A stretch of DNA of 23,284 bases from a virus. The DNA lies in IMG/VR virus record IMGVR_UViG_3300026075_000036, positions 1-23,284 of that record. One strand, 5' to 3'. Positions 1-8,548 of the stretch are shown piece by piece (the first letter of the stretch is position 1; each line of letters opens with the position of its first letter). A program made the position numbers and the translations under genes. The notes under the pieces were generated by a model. The model made no database searches. It had not been told where the DNA came from and saw only the letters and a list, made by a program, of their open reading frames with translations.

Positions 1-1145
1 GTGACCGTTCCGTTTCCCGTCCCATTCGTGCTGGAAAACGTAACCCAAGTTACGGGGCTTGATGCTGTCCAAGCGCAGCCACTGATCGTGCTGACAACTA
101 TGTTGCTGCTTCCGCCAGCCGAGGTGAACGACCCGGATGAAGGAGCTATTGAATAGCTGCACGCAACCACGCCTGCTTGCGTGACGGTGAAGGTTTGACC
201 CGCCGCCGTAATTGTCCCAACCCTTTGATTGCTGTTCGTATTTGCGGCCAGGACATACGTAATCGTGCCGCTGCCAGTCCCGCTGCTACCCGATGAAATG
301 GTTATCCAAGAGCCGTTTGGAGTGGCGTTCCATGTGCAGGTGGTTCCTGTAGTCATCGCTACAGTATTGGTGACGCTATTAGCTGGCGCGTTGGTGCTGG
401 TGGGAAACAGGGCATAAGTGCAGGCGGGGGCTGCTGCTTGATCGATAGTGACCGTTGCACCAGCAATCGTCATCGTCCCGACGCGAGCGGTTAACGCAGT
501 GTTCGCCGTGACGGAATAGGTTACTGTCCCGGTCCCGGTGCCAGTGCTTCCAGAGGTAATCGTAATGAATGAATCATTCGACGCGGCAGACCATGAGCAA
601 CCAGTCGTTGTGGTAACGGTTACGGTGCCGGAACCAGCCAAATTGCTAAATGATTTGCTCGTTGGATTGACGCTGTACGAGCAAGGCCCGCTTCCAACGC
701 CTATAGCCAAACGTATCTTTCCGCCTGCCCCGTTATACCCGCCAACCAGAATCACATAGGGGATGCCGGAGATTGCATTGAAATTGACGACGCTCGTGAA
801 AGCACCGTTGCCTGAGTCATCATTCTCAGCAATCGAAGTCAGAGCGCCAAGGGCCGTCCCGGTGAACACCCCGAGCAGCGTGTCAAAGCTGCTGCCTGCC
901 GTGCTGACTGTCACCGGGCCGGTAAAAGGAGCAGTCCACGAATACCAGACTGAGCGGCTTACGACATCGCCTGCAATGGTTGGCTCAAGAGCCTGAGTCG
1001 TGGCGGAAGCATTCCTGTCTGCGATACTGATAGAGCCGCTGGAAACAAGTGCAGTGCGGTTGGCGAAATCATCGTTGGCTGGAGGTGGAGCAGCAGCGAA
1101 GGTCGAGAGCGCCAAAAGCGGTAAGAGGCAAAGGAGGTTTTTCAT
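1..1145 (-). CDS. Secreted PPC-domain plus BACON-repeat adhesin-like protein (C-terminus cut by window edge)
   Basis: This frame is open from the ATG at 1145 to the left window edge, about 381 codons with no stop, so the gene is partial. Residues 1 to about 19 form a Sec signal (MKNLLCLLPLLALSTFAAA). Residues about 24-150 match the pre-peptidase C-terminal (PPC) type beta domain common in secreted PVC-group proteins: ANDDFANRTAL, SVWYSWTAP, SSFDTLLGVFTG, then a beta-rich end. From about 155 there are three BACON-like repeats of roughly 86 residues. They begin CSYSVNPTS, CTYALFPTS and CSYSIAPSS, and each carries a second Cys and a Trp (GCSWSA, TCTWNA, GCAWTA) followed by a GTGxGT strand. BACON domains are generally thought to bind carbohydrate or mucin; the role here is inferred to be adhesion. 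The ATG shares one base with the upstream stop (TGATG). What follows the third repeat is unknown. Confidence 0.85.
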   Translation of the reverse strand, partial: MKNLLCLLPLLALSTFAAAPPPANDDFANRTALVSSGSISIADRNASATTQALEPTIAGDVVSRSVWYSWTAPFTGPVTVSTAGSSFDTLLGVFTGTALGALTSIAENDDSGNGAFTSVVNFNAISGIPYVILVGGYNGAGGKIRLAIGVGSGPCSYSVNPTSKSFSNLAGSGTVTVTTTTGCSWSAASNDSFITITSGSTGTGTGTVTYSVTANTALTARVGTMTIAGATVTIDQAAAPACTYALFPTSTNAPANSVTNTVAMTTGTTCTWNATPNGSWITISSGSSGTGSGTITYVLAANTNSNQRVGTITAAGQTFTVTQAGVVACSYSIAPSSGSFTSAGGSSNIVVSTISGCAWTASSPVTWVTFSSTNGTGNGTV

Positions 1146-2008
1146 CAGTTCGATTGCGACACTTCGCATTGTTTAGGTTTCATCGTGTCGTTGCATTCTG
1201 AATGAAACGTATCGGGTTCTGACCTAAACCATCGCGGGCCTTGCGAGTTCCAGTTGTTAGTGACCGGGGAATACCCCCATCCAAATCGTTTTCCGCATTT
1301 GCAGCATCGACTAAAGGCCCACCGCTTGAATTGCTGTAGAGGATGACACTGAAACTGCCAATGCCAAAAATGCCACTTGGGATGTTTCCACCAAGGACGG
1401 CGCTCGGTCAGAATGCTCCGTGCGACATTGCAAAGAATGCCTTCGAAATGATGCTGACGGTCATCGGCAGAGTCCTTTTGGGAATTGGTGTGGTAACCGG
1501 GCAGGAAGCAAAATGCGCCACCGTATTTACTTCCCGACTCTCGAACGTGTGTTGCTTCCGTGGCATATCGAGCCGCTTCTTCGTAAGTGACCTTAAGGCG
1601 CAGAACGCGGCCAACCAGCAACACAAGACCTCGATAAAGCGATTCGACTTCGACATGGTTCCCGTCCCATTCTTTTTTGGCACAGCAAAGAAAGTGCGGG
1701 TATTGACCCTCGCACCATGCGGCATTGTGTAACACTTCACGCTGCTTTTTGGTGAGTTTTATGTAGGAATATCCGCAGGAGTCATCTGAACCATCGCGTT
1801 CAGGATCGACGTGCCAGATTGTGATAAAAGTGTCCCTGTAGCCTTCCATCCAGAACGAATCGCACTTTGAACGCTGGGCATCAGTCATCTTTTTCCACGC
1901 CTGTTTCTTAGCCCAAGAATTGGGATCACTGCGAAATCGTTTCGGCCAAGGCCGATAACGATACCAAGGATATTTGATCTCGTGAGCTACTGTCATTGGA
2001 TCATGCAT
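1145..2008 (-). CDS. Trp/Cys-rich conserved phage protein of unknown function (287 aa)
   Basis: The frame is open further upstream, but I choose the ATG at 2008 because it follows the preceding stop by four bases and has GGAAAGGA about eight bases ahead. The protein is very rich in Trp, Cys and His. Conserved-looking blocks are an N-terminal HDPMTVAHEIKYPW, a middle EGYRDTFITIWHVDPERDGS followed by DDSCGYS, and a C-terminal RRPWWKHPKWHFWHW leading to SRCCKCGKRFGWGY. CxxCG plus a later HSEC could bind zinc. I recognise this as a type of uncharacterised protein seen in many environmental and gut phages, from memory only, and I assign no function. It directly precedes the PPC/BACON gene with a one-base stop/start overlap, so the two are probably co-translated. 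Confidence 0.75.
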   Translation of the reverse strand: MHDPMTVAHEIKYPWYRYRPWPKRFRSDPNSWAKKQAWKKMTDAQRSKCDSFWMEGYRDTFITIWHVDPERDGSDDSCGYSYIKLTKKQREVLHNAAWCEGQYPHFLCCAKKEWDGNHVEVESLYRGLVLLVGRVLRLKVTYEEAARYATEATHVRESGSKYGGAFCFLPGYHTNSQKDSADDRQHHFEGILCNVARSILTERRPWWKHPKWHFWHWQFQCHPLQQFKRWAFSRCCKCGKRFGWGYSPVTNNWNSQGPRWFRSEPDTFHSECNDTMKPKQCEVSQSN

Positions 2009-2012
2009 GACG

Positions 2013-2261
2013 TTATCCTTTCCAATCTTCTGGAGGCTCAAGTTTATCTGCGATCTGGATGGCAATATCCTCTGCTTGCGATTGCTCGATAAATTCCTGG
2101 CAAAGACCACGACGGGCGTACCAGTTCCCAGATCCCCGCTTCTGGCTTCGGCTCTTGCCATCTGACGACAAGAACGTGCCAACGACCTGCACGGCATCGT
2201 AAATCTCAGATAATGCGCTGACGTGCTTATCGAGGATCTGCATTCTTTGTTCGTCGGTCAT
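2013..2261 (-). CDS. Small phage protein, unknown function (82 aa)
   Basis: The ATG is at 2261 and the stop is four bases before the next gene. The N-terminus is helical (MQILDKHVSALSEIYDAVQ). The middle is basic with the phrase GSGNWYARRGLCQEF, a short motif I associate with small unannotated proteins in other phage structural regions. The acidic tail ends EPPEDWKG. There is no membrane segment or signal. No Shine-Dalgarno sequence is visible. On the minus strand the bases before the start instead hold two near-identical tandem copies, CTATCAATTG and CTATCAAATTG, with unknown meaning. The position between a 62-residue and a 287-residue protein suggests a three-gene cassette. Confidence 0.65.
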   Translation of the reverse strand: MTDEQRMQILDKHVSALSEIYDAVQVVGTFLSSDGKSRSQKRGSGNWYARRGLCQEFIEQSQAEDIAIQIADKLEPPEDWKG

Positions 2262-2288
2262 ATCAATTTGATAGCAATTGATAGTAAA

Positions 2289-2477
2289 TTAATAATACTC
2301 TGCCGCCGCATATTTGGCCGTCAGCACTTCGGGCTTTGCATTTACGGCTGTGCCTTTTGGAACAGCTACGACTGAGCCGTCAGGCTGGATCTGAATGTCG
2401 AGCGGTTCGCCGCTGGCCAATATCCTTTCCAGTTCTTCGATAGTCGGCCTTGGTTTCGGTTCGGATTCTAATGCCAT
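2289..2477 (-). CDS. Small phage protein with PTIEELERIL motif (62 aa)
   Basis: This short gene encodes an acidic, non-secreted protein. A helix PTIEELERILASGE is followed by a beta-like PLDIQIQPDGSV and a flexible tail ending AAAEYY. The IEELE...I.PDGSV pattern resembles small conserved proteins in other phage late regions, but no function is known to me. The start at 2477 has no clear ribosome-binding site. A six-codon reading frame (MAFLWH, start 2488) ends across this start codon, which might place ribosomes there, or it may be chance. The gene lies 25 bases after the spike-like gene and 27 before the 82-residue gene. Confidence 0.6.
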   Translation of the reverse strand: MALESEPKPRPTIEELERILASGEPLDIQIQPDGSVVAVPKGTAVNAKPEVLTAKYAAAEYY

Positions 2478-2502
2478 AAGAATGCCATTGTTATTCGTCG
2501 TT

Positions 2503-3690
2503 CTAAAACCAGTTCACTCCATTCCAAAAATACATGACGCTTGGCGGATCTAGATCGTACGCCAAGGCCGCACTCACCACCGGCACATCGACGGGCAAGA
2601 CCCCGCCATAGTTGCCAGAGTAAACCTCTTTCGTTAACGTTGACACACTTAATCCCTCTTTTTCGCTGGCAAGAAGCCGTCCTCCCGTTTTCCAAATGGC
2701 AAGTCGATTGACAACCCCGACGCCCCAATCATTCGTAACTTGCTGAGAATCCCCAGTGGCGTAGCGATAGCGATCGTAGGCGCTATTAATGATAAGTGAG
2801 AAGTTGCCGGTGTTGGTAACGGTCAGATTGACGTTGTGAGCATCCGGCCACGTCAGCATGTTGAGCGTTGAATCGCAGGTCAGAAGCAAGTTGAATTCGT
2901 CTCCAGATCCCGCATCAACGTCCAACGGGCCGCATACGGCCCCAAGTTCGATTGTGCGGGTTGTCGATCCGCCGTTGAATACAATGTTCGTCAGATTGAG
3001 ATTGGTCGAGAGCGTGATGTTCGTGCCGTTGATCGTGAACTGGTCCCCGAAATTGAAAACGTTGCCCACGGGTTGCCATGTGATGTTGTTGGAGCCATCA
3101 TTAACGAACACGCTTCCCGGTACGCCCTGAACCGTCGGCATGCGATAGGCAAATCCGTTGATCGAGTAAATGAAGTTGCTGCTCGTATCCGTATAAATGT
3201 TCAATCCGTTCAGCGTGCCGACTTGGAGATATTTCTGATTCGCCTTGAGCGTCGGAGGGGTTAGCGCCTGGATATATTGTAACGAGTTCGACACACCGCG
3301 CAGGTTGGAGACGTAGATCGCGTACCCCTTGGCAATCCCTGCTGCGATGGTTGCGGTGATGAGTGCGTTGTCGGGTGCGGTCCCGCTGCCAGTTGCCCCA
3401 CCCCATCGCAGATCGAAAGGGCCGCTGAACTTGCGGTCGTAGGACCACGCAGCATCAGCAGTTGAAGCGATGCGAAAGATGTTGTCAGCGCCAACGACAG
3501 AGTTGGTGATCGTGAACAATCCGCCCCCGCCGTCATCTTCAGTGTTATAGCCACGGACGAAGATCGACTTGTTCAACCCGCCGACGAGTCGCGTCTTGAG
3601 CGCTGCGACAGTGGGAATCTCTTCGACAAATCGTTGAGCAAATAGCGGTAGGCAGGCGAACAGGATTAGGAGGCTGATGACCGTTTTCAT
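2503..3690 (-). CDS. Sec-signalled tail-spike-like structural protein (395 aa)
   Basis: The ATG at 3690 overlaps the stop of the giant gene upstream as ATGA and has AAGGAAAAG ahead of it, so I prefer it to an in-frame start ten codons earlier. Residues 1-19 form a clear Sec signal (MKTVISLLILFACLPLFAQ). The mature N-terminus contains FVRGYNTEDDGGGGLFTI, the VxGY...DGGGGLF signature found at the start of many phage tail spikes and pectate-lyase-fold proteins. A long Asn/Thr/Gly-rich beta region follows. The C-terminus ends PPSVMYFWNGVNWF, like the YxWNGxxW ends of phage fibre proteins. No catalytic domain is visible. Inferred role: receptor-binding or surface-exposed appendage. An export signal on such a protein is unusual, because phage virions assemble in the cytoplasm. 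Confidence 0.75.
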   Translation of the reverse strand: MKTVISLLILFACLPLFAQRFVEEIPTVAALKTRLVGGLNKSIFVRGYNTEDDGGGGLFTITNSVVGADNIFRIASTADAAWSYDRKFSGPFDLRWGGATGSGTAPDNALITATIAAGIAKGYAIYVSNLRGVSNSLQYIQALTPPTLKANQKYLQVGTLNGLNIYTDTSSNFIYSINGFAYRMPTVQGVPGSVFVNDGSNNITWQPVGNVFNFGDQFTINGTNITLSTNLNLTNIVFNGGSTTRTIELGAVCGPLDVDAGSGDEFNLLLTCDSTLNMLTWPDAHNVNLTVTNTGNFSLIINSAYDRYRYATGDSQQVTNDWGVGVVNRLAIWKTGGRLLASEKEGLSVSTLTKEVYSGNYGGVLPVDVPVVSAALAYDLDPPSVMYFWNGVNWF

Positions 3691-6600
3691 GGTTTCTTTT
3701 CCTTCGAATGCTTTCGCCACACTTCAAAGAATCTTGCCGCTATTAGCTTTCTTTCTTCGATAGCGTCGGTGAACACTTTGCGTTCGTGTTGAGATAGCGA
3801 TTCCAGCAACTTCTGATCGTTGGCCTTGCTTCCCGTGAATGGGCGTTTCGGATAGTTGCGGAAGTATTCAAGTATGTCTGGTGCCTTCTTGAGTTTTTCG
3901 AGCTTGGTCAACTCCTTATCCGCGCGCACGAGGTCCGCGCTTTCGAGCGCCCGATGCAACTGGTGATAGTCGCTCTCGCCGATAAATTGAATCTGCGGCT
4001 TTTTGCCCTGAGCATCGTTGAAGGTCTTGACGAATTCGCGCACCTGAGTCTCAGCGGTGAACCTGCGATTCGTGATGCCGATGGCTCCAAGGAAGCTCTC
4101 CCACCAATAGCGCTCTTTGTCACTTCGGAAGCTAATTGGAATAATGGTTTGGGCCTCATCCTGAAGTTGCTCCAAGGCGTTTCTCGGTCGCCCAAACGTG
4201 TCCTTGCCAGTGACAAACTCGACTATCGCGCGAGTGTAAATTGGATTGAGCCGGTTGCGCGTGTATTTCCCCGGCTCGTTAATAAGGTGCCAAATATCAG
4301 CCGCCACATTGCGCAGGGAATATTCGTGGCCTTTATACATTAGCGAGAATGGATGCTTCCATTCGTAGTCGTCATTGACCGCCTTATTTGCGATCCTAGC
4401 AATCGTCCACAATCCAACCGCGCCCAGCGCGAGCGCCATTCTCTGTTCGCCGCCGTAACGAGTTGCAGCCTGTGCCGGAAATCGGATGCGTGCTTCGCCA
4501 AAGTCAGGTGCTAGGAACGTCGCCCGCAGCATATCCTGAAAGGTTGGGTGCCGGTACATCGCCCGATAATTCTGTTCACCGAACGCCGCGTTGCTCTCGC
4601 GGGCCGTGAGTCTAACCATTTGTTCACGAGTCACCTTGCCAGCCTTGATGTCCTTATCGTATCGAGCGAGATTGCGTTCCAAGGCGTGCAGGGCCATCGT
4701 CATTTTGACTTGCGGGATGTAGTCCTTGAAAAGCCAATCGTTAGCTGCGGTTAGCCATTTGCCGACGATGGGTATTTTCTCAGTCAAACCAACACCTCCG
4801 ACACCTTCGCTGAAAAGCTGGCTGGCGTGATGATCTGCTACCATCAATCCGCCTTCGATCAATTCAGCCTGTGCTGGGTCTTTGAAGTTAATCTCGGTCA
4901 GCTTGAATGGGCTAACCTTGTGTTCCAGCGCGTGAGTCGTGATTTGCACTGGATGAAACGCGGATATGGAAAGCATCGTCTGCTTAACAACCGAACTGGG
5001 GACAAGGATCGCGCGACCTATTTTGCGTCGGCTGAACCATGAACGGTCGAAAAGCGCACGGAACTTCCTGGCATATTCTGGGTGAACCGCCAGCGTGCCT
5101 TCCACCATAATTGGCTTCCCGGCTTCGTCCGCTGTAGCCCATACCCATTTTCGGAACGCCGGATGATCGAACGCAACGTAATCGCCGCGATAATCCAAAG
5201 GTGAATCGCCTCCCTTTATAGAGTGCGGCTTTACCATGTAAGCCGAAACATCGCCACTATCTTTATCGAGAACGCGATCCCCTCTGCCTTGCGTATCTAT
5301 TACGGGACGCTCGTCAGATGCCTTCAACTCGTACGCCTGCTTCACGAATGCCCGTGCCGCCATTGCGCGATTGAATCCCTGATCGTAATGCAGGATTCGC
5401 GCGGCGAGATTCTTCACGGGCTTCAATCCCGCCTGCTCTGCTTCAAAGTCAGTCGCGTAAAAGCGCTTTTTGAATCCCTCGAAATTCGTTCGGAATTTGC
5501 CTGAGTTTATCTCGGCAAGAATAGAATTGGCCTGCGGACTATCGGCTTCGTAAAAGCGATGGATGTAGTTCTCGACGCCTCCCTCCAAAGCGCCAGCCTT
5601 GATCGCCTGCTGCAATCGCTGCTCGAAGTAATATTTCACTTCATCAGCAAGGCGCTTTTGGTCCTCGGTGAGCTTCATGGCGTCCTCGTAGCCCTTTTTG
5701 TATCGGGCCTTAGACGCTGCTGCACGTTCAGCAAGAACTGACACATCGCCTTCCGCCTCGATGTAATTCGTAAGAGCTTCGAGTGTGTCGGCGCGTGGAA
5801 ACTTTTCTCTTACCACCTTGGCGAACAGTCGTGAGTTGTGGCTAAGTTCCTGATCCGCTAGATTCCACTTTCCGACAGGTCGATCCAAATCCTCGACCTT
5901 CGGCGCGGAGACGATGTGATTTTTGACCCATGCGGCTCCTGCTCTGGCCGTCCCGATAGCGCGCTCAAAATTGTCCTTGGTCCCTTCAGCCATTTTCGAT
6001 ACCCAATCTTCAAGCTGCTCGTGCAATGGAACCTTCGGCTCAGCCGGCAGTGTTTTTATGGCATCGCTGACACGCTGGAGCGGGTCGATGTTGGATTCTC
6101 CAAGGCCGACATCGGCGGGACGGGCCGCGCCGGGGCCGGTTGGAAGTTCCGGCTTTGCAGGCTCGGCGATCGCTGGCGCTTCTACTTTTGGAACTTCCGT
6201 CCTAGCTCCGTGTGCGCGTTGGGCTCGAACTTCGGCTAAGCCGGGTGCTGTTGAAAGTTCTCCAAGACCTTGAGCCTCACTTCTTCTATCGAAAAATGGA
6301 TTTACCCTTGGTGCTTCGCGTTCCGAAACTGATTTGGCCAGCCGTCGCATCTCATTTCCGAGCTTTATTACCGCTGCTTGGTATTGAGGTTCGGCTTCAT
6401 CTCGCACGAGCTTTGAAATTTTCTGCGCCTGAGAGTAGTCAAGCATTGCGCGCGCTTCTGATTTCTCCAGTCCGTAAGCTGAGGCAGCATAGTCGGCAGC
6501 GAAATCCATCACTTTTTCGGGTGTCAATTGTCTTGCTTCGTCCAATGGCAAGGTTGTCATCTCCATTTCTATTTCATCGGAGATGGCATTCTGTGTGGGA

Positions 6601-7766
6601 TCAAGAAATCGTCGAGCTGCCTTTACGTCAACTTCAGTTGCCTCACCTTTCATCATTCTTGTAAGTGCAATTATTCCTTCTTCGGTTTCCTTGGGATTAT
6701 AAATTTTAAGTTTCTTTTCTGATGCAATCTTCACTTGCTTAACGAGGTCTGCGGCGGCTTCTGCTACTTCATCCACAATAGGGTCACTGTTAAATTCATC
6801 CAGAAAATCATTGGGTGACTCCCGCAAATCTCGAAGATAAATACGATCTTGGCGTAGCGTGTCTGCTCGCTGGTTTAGAATATCTTGGTGCGTAGGTTCT
6901 CCAACACGTTCAAGCCCTTGAGTCTCGCTCTGACGATCAAAAAAGGGGGCAATTCCGGGCCGATTCCCAGAATAATTTGGAGCTACTGTCGTGCTGATAC
7001 TGCTGGCATTTGGTGCTCCTTCCTGTATTACGTTACCTAGTGCTTCTGAAGTTCTAGGAATTAAAATCTCTGGTGCTTTTATGGTAGCGGATCTGCGCGA
7101 TAACTCAGCCATTCCAGCATTCAGAATTGTCTCGCCTATCGCCTTGCCGCGTTCCTCCGGTGTTTTGGACTTAAAAATATCGCTTAAGCCCTTAATGGTT
7201 CCGATGGTTCCCAATGTCCCAAACACTAGCGGAGCCATTGGGCCAGCCACGGCGATTTGCTCCAGCCCTTGCTCGGTGAACACGGATTCAAGCCCTGCGC
7301 TGATCGCCGTAGCCATTCCTTTGGCGACCTTGAGGCGGTCTGGGTCGCTGGCAAATATCTCAGGCTTCGGTAGCGACAGGATGGGCTTACTGGAAGTGTC
7401 TCCGAGAACGACTGTGCCGTGAGACACGCCAGTTCTCAGGATGTCAGCTTGCGCTGCTGCGCCCTCCGTGAGCGGCGAAGCGGTTGTCTCTGGTATTGCG
7501 GAAGCGGCGGCTGGAGTTGGTTTGGCAAACAATCGATCAAAGGCTTGAGATGCTGGAACGCTCGGTTCCGGCGTTGGCGCGACTGCTGGCGCTGGTGTTT
7601 CCTGCACGGACTTGTTGAGCGCCTGCAACGCATCGAATTCCTCTTTGAAATCAGGTTGCTCCAAATAGGCGGGATATTTCCTCCCGATGGCATCAATTAG
7701 AGTGTCGCGGTTTACCTCTTTGTAAACCGGGTACTTCTCCAACAGTTTGTTCATCACTTCGCTCAT
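3687..7766 (-). CDS. Giant internal-virion / polyvalent-type protein (1359 aa)
   Basis: This is the largest gene in the window. It starts at ATG 7766, overlapping the upstream stop as ATGA. Residues 1-55 are helical with a repeated KYP motif (LLEKYPVYKEV, IGRKYPAYLEQ). About 56-120 is a Pro/Ala linker. A hydrophobic Gly/Ala stretch follows near 165-205. A PFFDRxSExQGL motif occurs twice, at about 274 and 490, bracketing a helical segment. Long helices run to about 760. Around 920-940 is AILVPSSVVKQTMLSISAFHPVQ, a pattern reminiscent of large polyvalent phage proteins. The last 350 residues are charged and helical. Size, coiled-coil character and position after the tail genes fit an ejected internal virion protein like those of podoviruses. 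No enzymatic motif is evident, so the role is inferred. Confidence 0.7.
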   Translation of the reverse strand: MSEVMNKLLEKYPVYKEVNRDTLIDAIGRKYPAYLEQPDFKEEFDALQALNKSVQETPAPAVAPTPEPSVPASQAFDRLFAKPTPAAASAIPETTASPLTEGAAAQADILRTGVSHGTVVLGDTSSKPILSLPKPEIFASDPDRLKVAKGMATAISAGLESVFTEQGLEQIAVAGPMAPLVFGTLGTIGTIKGLSDIFKSKTPEERGKAIGETILNAGMAELSRRSATIKAPEILIPRTSEALGNVIQEGAPNASSISTTVAPNYSGNRPGIAPFFDRQSETQGLERVGEPTHQDILNQRADTLRQDRIYLRDLRESPNDFLDEFNSDPIVDEVAEAAADLVKQVKIASEKKLKIYNPKETEEGIIALTRMMKGEATEVDVKAARRFLDPTQNAISDEIEMEMTTLPLDEARQLTPEKVMDFAADYAASAYGLEKSEARAMLDYSQAQKISKLVRDEAEPQYQAAVIKLGNEMRRLAKSVSEREAPRVNPFFDRRSEAQGLGELSTAPGLAEVRAQRAHGARTEVPKVEAPAIAEPAKPELPTGPGAARPADVGLGESNIDPLQRVSDAIKTLPAEPKVPLHEQLEDWVSKMAEGTKDNFERAIGTARAGAAWVKNHIVSAPKVEDLDRPVGKWNLADQELSHNSRLFAKVVREKFPRADTLEALTNYIEAEGDVSVLAERAAASKARYKKGYEDAMKLTEDQKRLADEVKYYFEQRLQQAIKAGALEGGVENYIHRFYEADSPQANSILAEINSGKFRTNFEGFKKRFYATDFEAEQAGLKPVKNLAARILHYDQGFNRAMAARAFVKQAYELKASDERPVIDTQGRGDRVLDKDSGDVSAYMVKPHSIKGGDSPLDYRGDYVAFDHPAFRKWVWATADEAGKPIMVEGTLAVHPEYARKFRALFDRSWFSRRKIGRAILVPSSVVKQTMLSISAFHPVQITTHALEHKVSPFKLTEINFKDPAQAELIEGGLMVADHHASQLFSEGVGGVGLTEKIPIVGKWLTAANDWLFKDYIPQVKMTMALHALERNLARYDKDIKAGKVTREQMVRLTARESNAAFGEQNYRAMYRHPTFQDMLRATFLAPDFGEARIRFPAQAATRYGGEQRMALALGAVGLWTIARIANKAVNDDYEWKHPFSLMYKGHEYSLRNVAADIWHLINEPGKYTRNRLNPIYTRAIVEFVTGKDTFGRPRNALEQLQDEAQTIIPISFRSDKERYWWESFLGAIGITNRRFTAETQVREFVKTFNDAQGKKPQIQFIGESDYHQLHRALESADLVRADKELTKLEKLKKAPDILEYFRNYPKRPFTGSKANDQKLLESLSQHERKVFTDAIEERKLIAARFFEVWRKHSKEKKP
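6243..6947 (-). repeat. Duplicated PFFDRxSExQGL motif bracketing a lower-GC segment inside the giant gene
   Basis: Two related stretches of the 1359-residue gene lie 216 codons apart. Copy one is at 6894-6947 (PFFDRQSETQGLERVGEP) and copy two at 6243-6299 (PFFDRRSEAQGLGELSTAP). Ten of the first twelve residues match, and the DNA is also alignable. The rows from about 6340 to 7080 are mostly 30-50% GC by hand count, against roughly 55-75% in rows checked on either side. This pattern would fit insertion or duplication of a module by recombination, but it could also be a short functional motif used twice. Confidence 0.55.
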
Positions 7767-8548
7767 TGGGGAAACAAGATTCCGATTGGGTCTTTGGGAT
7801 TTACGGGACGCGATTCACCCTTCGGAAGCGCGATGAAATCGTCATAGATTTTACGCAACGCCGGGGCTGCTTCTTCTGGCGTCTTGCCAGTGCTGCGAAC
7901 GTAAGTGCCGAGTGACCGATTGAAAAACTCGTCCCATGTGACTTCCTTGCCGCGATTCAGCAGCAGTCTATTCTGTCGAAGAATTTCGCGCTCGGCCTTC
8001 GCTTCGTTGTTTGTAATCGCAAGCTCATTCCTTGCGATGATGGCGGCATCCAATCTTTCCTTGGCGGCTTGAATTTGAGCGTCGGAAATTGATTGTCGTG
8101 TTGCCAGCGTTTCTCGGACAGATTCAAGTCTTGCGTCCGTCGCCGCCTGTTTCGCGCTGTAAATCTGAGCACCGCGAACACTTCCCTCGATGAGTTGCAA
8201 AGCTTGCGGATCGACGTTCCCGCCCTTCTCAGCAATCTTGCCGTATAACTGGCTTACGGACGCCGGATTGTCCCACTGGGTTTGCCCTATCTGCCCCCAA
8301 ATATCTGCACTCGCTGCCTGAATGTTGAGCGCGGTGGAAATCTTTTCCTGCTTGATCTGATGATCCAGCGCTTCATTCGCCAACCGCGCCTGCATCTCCT
8401 GCTGCCTCAGCGGTAGCAATGACTTCTCAATGTCGAGCTGTTGTTGCCGCTGTTTCAGTTGAAACGCCTCGGCAAGGCTCATCGGCTGATTGCTGTCGGG
8501 CCGTTGCTGCAACCATGCGGGTTCGTAGTTGAGGTTGAGTTCAGCCAT
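7763..8548 (-). CDS. Coiled-coil internal virion-like protein (261 aa)
   Basis: The gene starts at ATG 8548, sharing a base with the upstream stop (TAATG), and its own stop overlaps the giant gene (ATGA). Residues about 22-75 are Gln/Leu/Glu-rich with heptad character (LAEAFQLKQRQQQLDIEK onward). A second long helical stretch runs about 130-195, with many Ala, Arg and Glu. No signal peptide, membrane segment or enzyme motif is present. Together with the Gly-rich 274-residue protein before it and the giant after it, the layout resembles internal core or DNA-ejection proteins. It might instead be a chaperone or scaffold for the giant protein. No family was recognised with confidence. Confidence 0.65.
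   Translation of the reverse strand: MAELNLNYEPAWLQQRPDSNQPMSLAEAFQLKQRQQQLDIEKSLLPLRQQEMQARLANEALDHQIKQEKISTALNIQAASADIWGQIGQTQWDNPASVSQLYGKIAEKGGNVDPQALQLIEGSVRGAQIYSAKQAATDARLESVRETLATRQSISDAQIQAAKERLDAAIIARNELAITNNEAKAEREILRQNRLLLNRGKEVTWDEFFNRSLGTYVRSTGKTPEEAAPALRKIYDDFIALPKGESRPVNPKDPIGILFPQ

Noticed and set aside
1343-1740. Overlapping frames on both strands inside the 287-residue gene
   Set aside because: The Trp/Cys-rich frame has the HDPMTVAHEI and CxxCG features and a coupled start; the others are shadows.
2009-2197. N-terminal extension of the 287-residue protein to 2197
   Set aside because: The extension is basic, overlaps the 82-residue gene almost entirely, and lacks the SD found ahead of 2008.
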